Positions 51,731 through 59,358 of a stretch of DNA of 64,000 nucleotides are shown one piece after another. Numbering within the stretch: the first letter of the stretch is position 1; the number at the start of each line of letters is the position of its first letter. The DNA comes from G020344215 sp039586575 (lineage in GTDB: Bacteria > Gemmatimonadota > Gemmatimonadetes > Palauibacterales > KS3-K002). A program made the translations under genes and the position numbers. The stretch covers positions 4,583 to 68,582 of the forward strand of contig JBDHKD010000011.1 of assembly GCA_039586575.1 (NCBI GenBank), given 5' to 3'. The notes beneath the pieces are model-generated. The model was not told the DNA's origin, did not search any database, and was given only the letters and a program-made list of their open reading frames with translations.

Positions 51731-52948
51731 TCACGGTTTGACTAGCTCGTAGAGGAGGACGTGCTCGACATCGAGCGCATCGCGCCAGCGCCCGAGCACA
51801 TAGTCTGGACCAATCTGGTGGATAGCGAAGCGCGGCGGAGTCCCGACGAGACCCAGAAGGGCACCGTCGCGATCGAACACCTGCCAACGCGGCTGGTCGT
51901 CGCCCGGCCGCCGGTACTCGGCTACCCACAGTTTGCCCTCCTCATCGACTTTGAACTCGCCGTAGGCGGGCATCGTCTCCGGCCAGGGCATGCGGGCGAA
52001 CATGCGCTGGCGTATCTGGCGGCGGCGCTCGTCGCGCGCCCGGGCCAGGCTTTGCTGCGTGAAGCGCTCGATGTCGTCTGCGGTGACCGGCAGGTTTGCT
52101 CGATCCAGGCGGACGATGCGTTGAAGCGTTCCGTCCGCTGCGTGATAGCCGATCTCATACGAGTCGGAACTGCCGTAATAGAAGCCCGCACCCTGGACGG
52201 CGGCCTGGGCAAGAGCGCCAAACGGGACACCGCCCCCGATCCAGGATTCGCCTTCCATGAAGGAGAAGGATTCACCGCCCGGGAATCGGCCGATCGTGTC
52301 CAGCACGGCGCCCTGCGTGTCGCAGTGGAGGTAGAGCGTGGTATCGCGCCGCAGGCCGGCGCGCCGCTCGCCCACGAAGGTCTGCTCGAGGCTCACCAGC
52401 AGCGAGCCGTCGCCCAGTGGCGCGACGAGGGTCGGAAACCCGCCGGCCTGGATGATGAAATGGAGGTCGAAGGAGCGGACGAAGCGACCGTGCGGGTCGA
52501 AGATCGAGACGCGCCGCTGCCGCCAGTCGTAGGCCATGATCGAGTCGCCGGCCAGGCGCTCCAGCCAGAGCAGGTCCTCGAACTCGCCGGGCCCGCCGCC
52601 TTCGCGGCCGCTCGCCGCCAGGAAGGTGCCGTCGGCATCGAAGAAGCGAAGCTCGCTCGATCCGCTGTTCGCCACGACGATGCGGCCGTCGCTCAGCCGC
52701 AGCGCGCCGGCGACCTGGAAGAGCTGGTACTCCGGGTCAGCATCGACCGCGCCGATATCGAGGAGCGGCGCCGCGCTCAGCCTCCAGTCGCGCCCGTCCG
52801 GCCAGCGCGGCCCCGAGTTCTCGACGATATGGACGCCGGCGCTGTCCCGCACCTGCGGGCCGGACGAGGGGTTGGGTCCCGCGTCGCAGGCCGCCAGGCT
52901 GAGGGCAAGTATGAAAAATAGCGGCGGTTTGATCTCCCGGTCGGTCAT
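51731..52948 (-). CDS. 6-bladed beta-propeller lipoprotein, copy 5 (first transcribed)
   Basis: 405 residues with lipobox S-L-A-A-C near residue 21. Blocks: VRDSAGVHIVENSGPRWPDG, GALRLSDGRIVVANSGSSEL, G-R-E-G-G-G-P-G-E-F-E and L-D-V-E-H-V-L-L-Y-E-L-V-K. By eye it is closest to copy 4 at the N-terminus and copies 1 and 2 in the middle. It is divergent from the ECF sigma factor gene, from which it is separated by 205 bases, so the shared gap may carry promoters for both. Confidence 0.86.
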   Translation of the reverse strand: MTDREIKPPLFFILALSLAACDAGPNPSSGPQVRDSAGVHIVENSGPRWPDGRDWRLSAAPLLDIGAVDADPEYQLFQVAGALRLSDGRIVVANSGSSELRFFDADGTFLAASGREGGGPGEFEDLLWLERLAGDSIMAYDWRQRRVSIFDPHGRFVRSFDLHFIIQAGGFPTLVAPLGDGSLLVSLEQTFVGERRAGLRRDTTLYLHCDTQGAVLDTIGRFPGGESFSFMEGESWIGGGVPFGALAQAAVQGAGFYYGSSDSYEIGYHAADGTLQRIVRLDRANLPVTADDIERFTQQSLARARDERRRQIRQRMFARMPWPETMPAYGEFKVDEEGKLWVAEYRRPGDDQPRWQVFDRDGALLGLVGTPPRFAIHQIGPDYVLGRWRDALDVEHVLLYELVKP

Positions 52949-53153
52949 GCTGGTGACCTCACCAGGCTGTCTGGGGCCGACACACGAGGTCTCCTACCAG
53001 TAGTAGATGCGCGAGCAGTCCGGAGCGTCGTGCGGTGGAACCATGCTCTGGCGAAGCGGGCCGGCGCCGGGCAGCTTGGACGGGCACGAGCGCTGTGTAA
53101 ACGGCGAGCGCCGCGGCGACGTCTCAGGTACGAAATGGCTACCGGGAGCACTC

Positions 53154-53750
53154 TTGAGCGAGCCGACGAGGACAGATGAGAGTCTCAGCGCCCTGGTTCG
53201 GAGCGCGCAAGCCGGCGATGAGAGCGCTTTCGAGCGGTTGGTGCGGCGCTACTACGGACAGGTCCACCGCTGGGCGCTGGCGCGGACGGGCGATCGGGAC
53301 GACGCCGACGACGTCACGCAGGAGGTGCTGGTGAGGCTTCACCGGAATATCGGCAGCTACGACGGGCGCTCGCAGTTCACCACCTGGCTCTACCAGGTGA
53401 CCCGGCGGTCGGCCGCGGACCTGCACCGCAAGAGGGCGCGGCGCGAGCGGCTGGCGCTCAGAGTGAGGCAGGAGACGCCGGCGGCGACCGATGACCCGCG
53501 TGGCAAGGAAGAGACGACGGATGAGAAGCGAGCGAGCGGTTTGGTGAAGACGTTTCTGAAGGAGCTGTCGGAGCGACAGCGAGAGATCTTCGCTCTGTGC
53601 GATCTGCAAGGGTTCGGCCCGGTGGAGGTGGGCGCGATGCTGGGGATGGAGCCGGTGACCGTCCGCTCGCACCTCTTCAGGGCGCGGAAAGCGATACGCA
53701 AGAAGATCCTCGAGCGGGTCCCCGAATTGGTGGAAGGCTATGGCGATTGA
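53154..53750 (+). CDS. ECF-type RNA polymerase sigma factor
   Basis: 198 residues from TTG 53154, which has GGGAG five bases upstream. Region 2 includes DADDVTQEVLVRLHRNIGSY and F-T-T-W-L-Y-Q-V-T-R-R-S-A; region 4 is R-Q-R-E-I-F-A-L-C-D-L-Q-G-F and VEVGAMLGMEPVTVRSHLFR. The linker between is acidic and rich in Lys and Glu. The open frame upstream to 53007 is not homologous. It overlaps an anti-sigma gene by 11 bases. It probably directs transcription of envelope genes in response to an unknown signal. Confidence 0.92.
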   Translation: MSEPTRTDESLSALVRSAQAGDESAFERLVRRYYGQVHRWALARTGDRDDADDVTQEVLVRLHRNIGSYDGRSQFTTWLYQVTRRSAADLHRKRARRERLALRVRQETPAATDDPRGKEETTDEKRASGLVKTFLKELSERQREIFALCDLQGFGPVEVGAMLGMEPVTVRSHLFRARKAIRKKILERVPELVEGYGD

Positions 53751-54198
53751 CTGCAAGGCCGCCTTCGAGCGGCTACTGGAAGCGGATCCGGCCGAGCTGG
53801 CCGGAAGAAGCGACACGGAGCTGGCGGTCCACGTGCGGGCGTGCCCGCGCTGTGGCGCCGTGGCGGCGCGGCTCTTGGAAGGCCAAGAAGAGCTCAGCAA
53901 CGCGCTGGACGAACTGGGCCCCCGTGTCGGAGTGGAAGAGGCGCTGGGGGCGGCGCGAGTCCGGCGCCGGCGGCAGGAGCGGCGGCGGCACGCCTGGCAG
54001 ATCGCCGCGCCGCTGGCAGCGGCGGCGGCGGTCACGGCGATCTTCTTCGCGCGCGCTTACGAGTCGGGGCGGATGCCGGGCGAGCTTGTTCAACTACCGG
54101 TGCCACAGGTCGAGGCCGAGTTCGAAGTGCCGGCGGGCCGTAACGTGATGGTGTTCGAGACGCAAGATCGATCGGCGAAAGTCATATGGTTCTACTAG
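53740..54198 (+). CDS. Membrane-bound anti-sigma factor with zinc-finger motif
   Basis: 152 residues. The cytoplasmic part has H-V-R-A-C-P-R-C, the H-x3-C-x2-C pattern of the zinc-binding anti-sigma domain. A single span follows (W-Q-I-A-A-P-L-A-A-A-A-A-V-T-A-I-F-F), then a short periplasmic tail ending in V-M-V-F-E-T-Q-D-R-S-A-K-V-I-W-F-Y, a terminal motif seen in many Gemmatimonadota and Acidobacteriota anti-sigma factors. It should hold the preceding sigma factor inactive until an envelope signal arrives. Coupled by an 11-base overlap. Confidence 0.88.
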   Translation: MAIDCKAAFERLLEADPAELAGRSDTELAVHVRACPRCGAVAARLLEGQEELSNALDELGPRVGVEEALGAARVRRRRQERRRHAWQIAAPLAAAAAVTAIFFARAYESGRMPGELVQLPVPQVEAEFEVPAGRNVMVFETQDRSAKVIWFY

Positions 54199-54212
54199 TG
54201 GAGGAACGTGAG

Positions 54213-54920
54213 ATGAGAGCGAGAATGAAGATGTTGAGTACGGTGTGCGTGGCGGCGGAGCTGGCGCTGATCGCCGGCACCGCCCTGCTGGCCGGGTGCC
54301 AGCGCGATAGCTACGGCAATCTCGATGTGCAGACGTTCCAGCTCGAGTACATCGAGCCGAGCGCGGCGCTGCGGATCATCGAGCCTTACGTGTTCAGCCA
54401 CCGCGGCGGTACGGTCAGCGTCGACAACCAGACGGGGACTATCACTGTGCGTGAGACGCCCGACATGCTGTCGAGGATCGAGGAAGTTTTGGTCCGCTTC
54501 GATCAGCCGGAGCCCAGCGTGAAGCTGCACTTCCGGATCATCGAGGCGAACGGTAGCACGACCGATCCGGGGCTCGAGGACATCACTGACGCGCTGCCGG
54601 AGGACGTCTTCCGCTTCCGCGGCTACCGGCTGGTCGGCGAGACGGTGATGACCGGCATCGAGTGGAGCGACGTGGCGCAGCGTGTCGCCACCAGCGGCGA
54701 TCGTGTCTTCTGGATCGCGGGCAACATCGGCGAGGTGCGGGTGGCCGGCGACAGCGGCACGGTAAAACTTCAAGTGGGACTCAGCTCGACCCAGGGGAAC
54801 ATATTCCAGACAGCGGTCAACGCCCGGCTCGGACAGACGCTGGTCCTGGGGTCGGCGCAGCCGGATCCGGGCAGCGGGGCCTTGATCCTGGCGGTGCAAG
54901 CGGAACTCGTACTGCCCTAG
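54213..54920 (+). CDS. Lipoprotein with secretin short N-terminal-like domain
   Basis: 235 residues from ATG 54213 with GGAGG 8 bases upstream. A lipobox (L-L-A-G-C) gives a lipid-anchored protein. The mature N-terminus, F-Q-L-E-Y-I-E-P-S-A-A-L-R-I-I-E-P-Y followed by V-D-N-Q-T-G-T-I-T-V-R-E-T-P and I-E-E-V-L-V-R-F-D, is the N1-type fold of secretins, with no pore-forming domain after it. The C-terminal half is a beta domain. It is the third gene of the sigma module and may be its target or signal receptor. A 4-base overlap with the convergent FeoB gene ends it. Confidence 0.7.
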   Translation: MRARMKMLSTVCVAAELALIAGTALLAGCQRDSYGNLDVQTFQLEYIEPSAALRIIEPYVFSHRGGTVSVDNQTGTITVRETPDMLSRIEEVLVRFDQPEPSVKLHFRIIEANGSTTDPGLEDITDALPEDVFRFRGYRLVGETVMTGIEWSDVAQRVATSGDRVFWIAGNIGEVRVAGDSGTVKLQVGLSSTQGNIFQTAVNARLGQTLVLGSAQPDPGSGALILAVQAELVLP

Positions 54921-56314
54921 AAGAGGAAGCGAGCCGTCTGCGCGACGAGGAAGCAGACCAGGAAGGCTATGGCCAGCGGCATGAGCGTAGCGATGGTCGT
55001 CCACTTCATACTCCCGGTCTCCTTGTAGATGGTCCAGATGGTGGTGGAGCACGGGTTGTGGAGCAGCGAGAAGAGCATCAAGCAGATCGCGGTGAGCAGG
55101 GTCCAGCCCTGCTCACCGACTAGTAGAGCCTGTAGTTGGGCGAGACTGTCGATCTCGATCATCATGCTGGCACCCATGTAAGTCATCAGGATGGTCGGCA
55201 CGACGATCTCGTTGGCCGGGATCGCGATGATGTAGGCGAGCAGGATGACGCCGTCGAGACCGATGGCCAGGCCGAGCGGATCCAGATAGCCCGACACCCA
55301 ACCGGCCAGCGAGCCACCCCCCACAGAGACGTTGCTCAAGAGCCAGATGACACCGCCGGCCGGCGCGGCCATCAGCACGGCGCGCCAGAGCACGAAGAGC
55401 GTGCGGTCGATGAGCGACGTGTAGAAGATCTGGCCGATGTTGGGCCGGCGATAGGGCGGCAGCTCGAGCGTGAAGCTCGAAGCCTCACCCTTCAGCACCG
55501 TGCGTGAGAGGATCCAGGAGACCACGAGCGTCACCAAGACGCCGACCGCCACGACCCCGACTACGGCTCCTGCCGCGGCGAAGCTGGCGAACGATGGCGG
55601 GAAGACGGCGGCGATGAAGACGAGGCCCAGCAGGATCAGCGTCGGGAAGCGGCCGTTGCAGGGCACGAAGTTGTTGGTGAGGATGGCGATGAGCCGCTCG
55701 CGCGGCGAGTCGATCACGCGGCAGGCGATCACGCCGGCGGCGTTACAGCCGAAGCCCATGCTCATCGTCAGGGCCTGCTTGCCGTGGGCGCCGACCCGCT
55801 TGAACAGCCAGTCCATGTTGAACGCCGCGCGTGGCAGGTAGCCGAGGTTCTCCAGGATCGTGAAGAGCGGGAAGAAGATGGCCATGGGCGGCAGCATCAC
55901 CGAGATCACCCAGGCGAGCCCGCGGAACACACCGCGCCACAGGAAGCCGGTGAGCCACCAGGGCGCGCCGATCGAGTCGAACAGCGAGGCTGCCGTGTCC
56001 TCGACCCTGAACAGCAGGAAAGCGATGCCCTGCGAGGGGTAGTTGGCGCCGACGATGGTGAGCCAGAAGACCAGCGCCAGCCCGGCCAGCATGATGGGAA
56101 TCCCCCAGATTCGCGATGTGAGGATCTGGTCGAGCTTCGCGTCCCAGGTCGGGCCGGCCGGCTTGCCGCGCCGCACCGCACTATCGGCGATGGCGTGGGC
56201 ATCGGCGTAGAGGGCCTCGACGACCTGGTCGCGGAAGGCGACATCGAGACCGCGGCGCAGGCTCTCGGCGCGGTCGAGGATGCCGCCGGCGGAGGGTGTG
56301 GTGGCCGTCGCCAT
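54917..56314 (-). CDS. feoB: FeoB-type ferrous iron permease, membrane domain only
   Basis: 465 residues with about 9 spans and two Gate (nucleoside-recognition) domains. The conserved cysteine motif N-N-F-V-P-C-N-G-R-F-P and M-S-M-G-F-G-C-N-A-A-G-V are present. It lacks the GTPase domain, which is encoded by the gene immediately upstream (2-base gap), so FeoB is split into two polypeptides here. It moves Fe(II) across the inner membrane. A short soluble N-terminal region (about 60 residues) may bind the GTPase subunit. Confidence 0.92.
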   Translation of the reverse strand: MATATTPSAGGILDRAESLRRGLDVAFRDQVVEALYADAHAIADSAVRRGKPAGPTWDAKLDQILTSRIWGIPIMLAGLALVFWLTIVGANYPSQGIAFLLFRVEDTAASLFDSIGAPWWLTGFLWRGVFRGLAWVISVMLPPMAIFFPLFTILENLGYLPRAAFNMDWLFKRVGAHGKQALTMSMGFGCNAAGVIACRVIDSPRERLIAILTNNFVPCNGRFPTLILLGLVFIAAVFPPSFASFAAAGAVVGVVAVGVLVTLVVSWILSRTVLKGEASSFTLELPPYRRPNIGQIFYTSLIDRTLFVLWRAVLMAAPAGGVIWLLSNVSVGGGSLAGWVSGYLDPLGLAIGLDGVILLAYIIAIPANEIVVPTILMTYMGASMMIEIDSLAQLQALLVGEQGWTLLTAICLMLFSLLHNPCSTTIWTIYKETGSMKWTTIATLMPLAIAFLVCFLVAQTARFLF

Positions 56315-56316
56315 TC

Positions 56317-57141
56317 TCAGCCCGATCGCCTCGCGCTCGCGATCTGCGGCCGGGACCCGATGAGCTCGGCGAACTCACCATCGGCGAGCGCGTTTTCGAC
56401 TCGCTTGTCACCCTCCAGCAAACGCAGCGCCACCCAGCGGGCGTTGGGCAGGCCGGGGTAGGTCGCCTCGATCATCGCCGCCAGCTCGTCCACCGAATCG
56501 GCTGCCGCCCCGGCGGCGCGAATGCGGCGCGGCCGCGTCTCGATGACGCCGCCGGCGACGCCGGCCACGGCCTCGATCAACTCGGGCATGCCGTGCGCGG
56601 TACGCGCAACCGTCGGCACCACGGGGATGCCGAGGTCCCGCGCCAGCGTCTTGTGATTGACCTTGATGCCTTTGCGGCGCGCCTCGTCCATCAAGTTCAG
56701 GCAGAGCACGGCCTTGTCGGTGATCTGCAGGATCTGCAGGGCCAGGTTGAGGTTGCGCTCCAGAACCGTCGCATCGACGACGATGACCGTGCAGTCGGGG
56801 CGCCCGAAAAGGATGAAGTCACGCGCAATCTCCTCGTCGGTCGAGGCGCTGAGCAACGAGTACGTGCCCGGGAGGTCCACCAGCTTGAACTTCTTCTCCC
56901 CGTACTCGAAGCCGCCCTCGGCGCGGGCCACCGTCTTGCCGGGCCAGTTCCCCACGTGCTGCCGGAGGCCGGTGAGCGCGTTGAACACCGTGCTCTTGCC
57001 GGTGTTGGGGTTGCCGGCGAGCGCGACGATGTAGTCCCAGTCGGTAGTGTCGATGCCCAGCTGACGCAGGGTCAGCGGAGCCGTGGGCTCGACGACCGGC
57101 AGCGGTCGCCGGCGGATCGAGCGCGGTCGCTTGGTGGTCAT
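56317..57141 (-). CDS. feoB: FeoB-type GTPase subunit (separate polypeptide)
   Basis: 274 residues: G1 A-L-A-G-N-P-N-T-G-K-S-T, G2 region H-V-G-N-W-P-G-K-T-V, G3 L-V-D-L-P-G-T-Y-S-L, and G4 C-L-N-L-M-D. The helical guanine-dissociation-inhibitor-like region follows. In most bacteria this is the N-terminal domain of FeoB. Its start overlaps the stop of the DtxR-FeoA gene by 4 bases (ATGA). It would control opening of the adjacent permease by GTP hydrolysis. Confidence 0.95.
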   Translation of the reverse strand: MTTKRPRSIRRRPLPVVEPTAPLTLRQLGIDTTDWDYIVALAGNPNTGKSTVFNALTGLRQHVGNWPGKTVARAEGGFEYGEKKFKLVDLPGTYSLLSASTDEEIARDFILFGRPDCTVIVVDATVLERNLNLALQILQITDKAVLCLNLMDEARRKGIKVNHKTLARDLGIPVVPTVARTAHGMPELIEAVAGVAGGVIETRPRRIRAAGAAADSVDELAAMIEATYPGLPNARWVALRLLEGDKRVENALADGEFAELIGSRPQIASARRSG

Positions 57142-58136
57142 GTCACCGCCTCGATCTCGATCTCATCGCCCTGCTCCCGACGCAGCGCGATCAGCGCGCC
57201 CCGCACGCGGTAGGCGGTCGGCTCGCCCAGTGGGCCGGGGAACGCGCACTCGACGATCGTGCCCGGCGTCAGCCCCAGATCCAGCAAGCGCCGCCTGCCG
57301 AACCCCTCCGAGCGTAGCGCCACGATCCGGCCCGACTGGCCGGGCTCCAGCGACGACAGCTTGACCGGCGGCCGGACCGGGTGCGGCAGGCCCGCGACGA
57401 AGACGTTGCTCGCCAACACCGGCGCCAGGTCGTGCTCGCGCTCGCCGTCCCAGACGACCAGACGATCCTTGCTGACCTGGCGTACTTCGACCTGCATGCC
57501 CAGAGCGATGCCGGCGGCGACGATCCCGGCCAGCGCTTCCGGCGGTTCGTCCTCCAGGTGAACGACTTTCGCCGGCCGGCCGACCGGCCAGTCGGTCAGC
57601 GCGGTCGCCTCCAGGCGCTCGAGCGCGCCATCGCTCGTGGGGATCGGATCGCCGTGCGGATCCTGCTGTGGGTAGCCGAGCTGTGCCTCGAGCGCGTCCA
57701 CTTCCTCCGCCGTCATCGTGTGCTCGCGGCGGTCCGCCGTGGCATGCACTGCCTCCAGCGGCATCCGCAGCTCGTCCGCCAGGTAGCGCTCCAGAAGCCG
57801 GTGGGCGCGGATCACCTGTAGCGCCGCCCGACGCCCCGACGGCGTCAGGCGAAGCCCCGAGCCCGTGGAGTGGGTCAGCTCCCCCTCCTCCATGGCCTCC
57901 ATCAGCTCCAACGCCTGTTTGACCGTCACGCTCAACTTGCCCGCCAGCGACTCGGCCGTGGCCAGCGTGCCGCGGAGCTCGCGAGCATGGATGTGCTTGA
58001 GGGCGTCCTCGACCAGCATCCGCTCACCGCGCCGGCGGGCCAGTTGCCAGCGGTGGAGCTGACCGCGTCGCGGCAGCAAGAGCGCGAGCGTGGCGAGGAC
58101 GATGAGGGCGATCAGGAGCGCGAGAGCGGCTTCCAT
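57138..58136 (-). CDS. Membrane-anchored DtxR-family regulator fused to FeoA
   Basis: 332 residues. A single N-terminal span (about 3-22, A-A-L-A-L-L-I-A-L-I-V-L-A-T-L-A-L-L-L) precedes a DtxR-type winged helix (about 40-100, E-D-A-L-K-H-I then L-A-G-K-L-S-V-T-V-K-Q-A-L-E-L-M) and a metal-binding/dimerisation domain containing H-R-L-L-E-R-Y-L-A-D-E-L and E-H-T-M-T-A-E-E-V. The last 80 residues are a FeoA-type SH3 domain (L-D-L-G-L-T-P-G-T-I-V-E). It probably represses the operon when Fe(II) is plentiful, and the FeoA part may touch the transporter. The membrane anchor would tie DNA binding to the membrane. Confidence 0.85.
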   Translation of the reverse strand: MEAALALLIALIVLATLALLLPRRGQLHRWQLARRRGERMLVEDALKHIHARELRGTLATAESLAGKLSVTVKQALELMEAMEEGELTHSTGSGLRLTPSGRRAALQVIRAHRLLERYLADELRMPLEAVHATADRREHTMTAEEVDALEAQLGYPQQDPHGDPIPTSDGALERLEATALTDWPVGRPAKVVHLEDEPPEALAGIVAAGIALGMQVEVRQVSKDRLVVWDGEREHDLAPVLASNVFVAGLPHPVRPPVKLSSLEPGQSGRIVALRSEGFGRRRLLDLGLTPGTIVECAFPGPLGEPTAYRVRGALIALRREQGDEIEIEAVT

Positions 58137-58138
58137 TT

Positions 58139-58176
58139 TTAGCCTAGCCTAACGTTGTCATTTAGGCACCCCTAAA
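58139..58176. promoter_or_regulatory. DtxR-like operators upstream of the iron operon
   Basis: Two elements lie 2-40 bases upstream of the DtxR-FeoA start. TTTAGG-CACC-CCTAAA (58161-58176) has two perfect 6-base arms, resembling DtxR/SirR-type boxes. TTAGCCTAGCCTAA (58139-58152) is a weaker variant of the TTAGG...CCTAA pattern. A DtxR-type protein encoded next door makes autoregulation likely. Binding itself is inferred. Confidence 0.55.
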
Positions 58177-58419
58177 AACGAAATCTATCCGGAGCGCGCG
58201 GCTGGATCAAGCGGTGCGGAACTGACGGAAAGCTGAACGGCGGCCGGTTCGAAATGCTGAAGCGAGTCGTGCGGGACGGGGCGGGTCGGCGACGAGGCTA
58301 TAGCGCTAAGGTCTTGTGTTCGTGGATGTTAGGGGATGGGTGCGGCGCCGGCTGGGCGTGGCACTCGGCTTGCCACCCGGTAGAGTGGTGTCGGATAGAG
58401 CGACGACGAGGAGGTTCTG

Positions 58420-58893
58420 GTGAGAGGAGCCGCGGTAGGCAAGCGGGTCATGGCCGTGGTGGTTCTGGGTGCCTGGGCGACCGTGGCCGCCTGCTCGGAT
58501 CCGCTGGGGCCGGAGCGCGACGCGTTGGAGGCGAATCGTGCCAGGTGGGCCTCGCTGGAGATCGTGTCCTACCGGTACGAGTACGCGCTGAACTGTTACT
58601 GCGGCGGTCCAGGCGCCCAGCCGGTGGCAGTGCTGGTGCAGGATGGCGACGTGGTGGCGGTCAGCAACCCGGACGGCAGTGAAGTAGCGGGTCCGTGGGA
58701 GCCGGCGGACTATCCGACGATCGAGGATCTGTTCGACCGGGTCGAGGAGTCGTTGAACCGAGAGCCGTACGAGGCGCGGGTCAAGTACGACGCGCAATAC
58801 GGCTATCCGGCCGACGCCTATTTCGATTTCGAGCAGAACGCGATAGACGAGGAGTTCGGTTTCGTGGTGACCGAATTCGTCGTCGTGCGGTAA
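58420..58893 (+). CDS. DUF6174-like lipoprotein
   Basis: 157 residues from GTG 58420, with GGAGG five bases upstream. A lipobox V-A-A-C lies near residue 25. The body W-A-S-L-E-I-V-S-Y-R-Y-E-Y-A-L-N-C-Y-C, then P-V-A-V-L-V-Q-D-G-D-V and Y-D-A-Q-Y-G-Y-P, matches a DUF6174 pattern of small exported proteins with a C-x-C near the start. Function unknown. A second small lipoprotein gene follows 18 bases downstream. Confidence 0.75.
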   Translation: MRGAAVGKRVMAVVVLGAWATVAACSDPLGPERDALEANRARWASLEIVSYRYEYALNCYCGGPGAQPVAVLVQDGDVVAVSNPDGSEVAGPWEPADYPTIEDLFDRVEESLNREPYEARVKYDAQYGYPADAYFDFEQNAIDEEFGFVVTEFVVVR

Positions 58894-58911
58894 GTGATCC
58901 GGGAGGAGCCA

Positions 58912-59358
58912 GTGCGTTATTTGCCGATCGTGATGCTGAGCGTCTTGGCGGCCGCGTGTGCCGGCACGACCGGGCCTGCCGATATCGATGTGGAGCTGGA
59001 GCTTGATTTCCGGCTACTGCTGGGAGGAACGGCGGTTGTCGAGGAAGCGGGCCTGGCGATCGAGTTCAAGGCGGTGCCGCAGGACTCGCGCTGTCCGCCG
59101 TACGCCTACTGTGTGTGGGCGGGCGACGGCGTGGTGGAATTGAGGGTGCGGGATACCGGGTCGGCTGGCGAGGAAACGAGAGTCACGCTGCACACGAATC
59201 CGAGCCAGGGCTCGGCGTCGGCGACGTTCGGCGTCTATCTGATCACGATGCTCTCTCTGGAGCCCTCCTACCGCGTGGCGCAACACACGGACTACGTCGT
59301 GACGTTGCGGGTCGTGCAACTGAGCGTCCAGTCACTGGACATGGTTGTGCAGGCATAG
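58912..59358 (+). CDS. Small lipoprotein with D-S-R-C-P...C-x-W-A-G-D-G motif
   Basis: 148 residues from GTG 58912, preceded by GGAGGAG at 58902-58908. Lipobox A-A-A-C near residue 16. The mature protein is all-beta, with F-K-A-V-P-Q-D-S-R-C-P-P-Y-A-Y-C and V-W-A-G-D-G-V-V-E-L near the middle; the two cysteines could form a disulfide. Similar proteins recur in Gemmatimonadota and Bacteroidota as unnamed exported proteins. It overlaps the convergent M20 peptidase gene by 27 bases. Co-transcribed with the DUF6174-like gene. Confidence 0.6.
   Translation: MRYLPIVMLSVLAAACAGTTGPADIDVELELDFRLLLGGTAVVEEAGLAIEFKAVPQDSRCPPYAYCVWAGDGVVELRVRDTGSAGEETRVTLHTNPSQGSASATFGVYLITMLSLEPSYRVAQHTDYVVTLRVVQLSVQSLDMVVQA

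Noticed and set aside
51761..52921. 386-residue plus-strand frame opposite propeller copy 5
   Set aside because: All five propeller genes have similar antisense frames, as expected from shared codon pattern.
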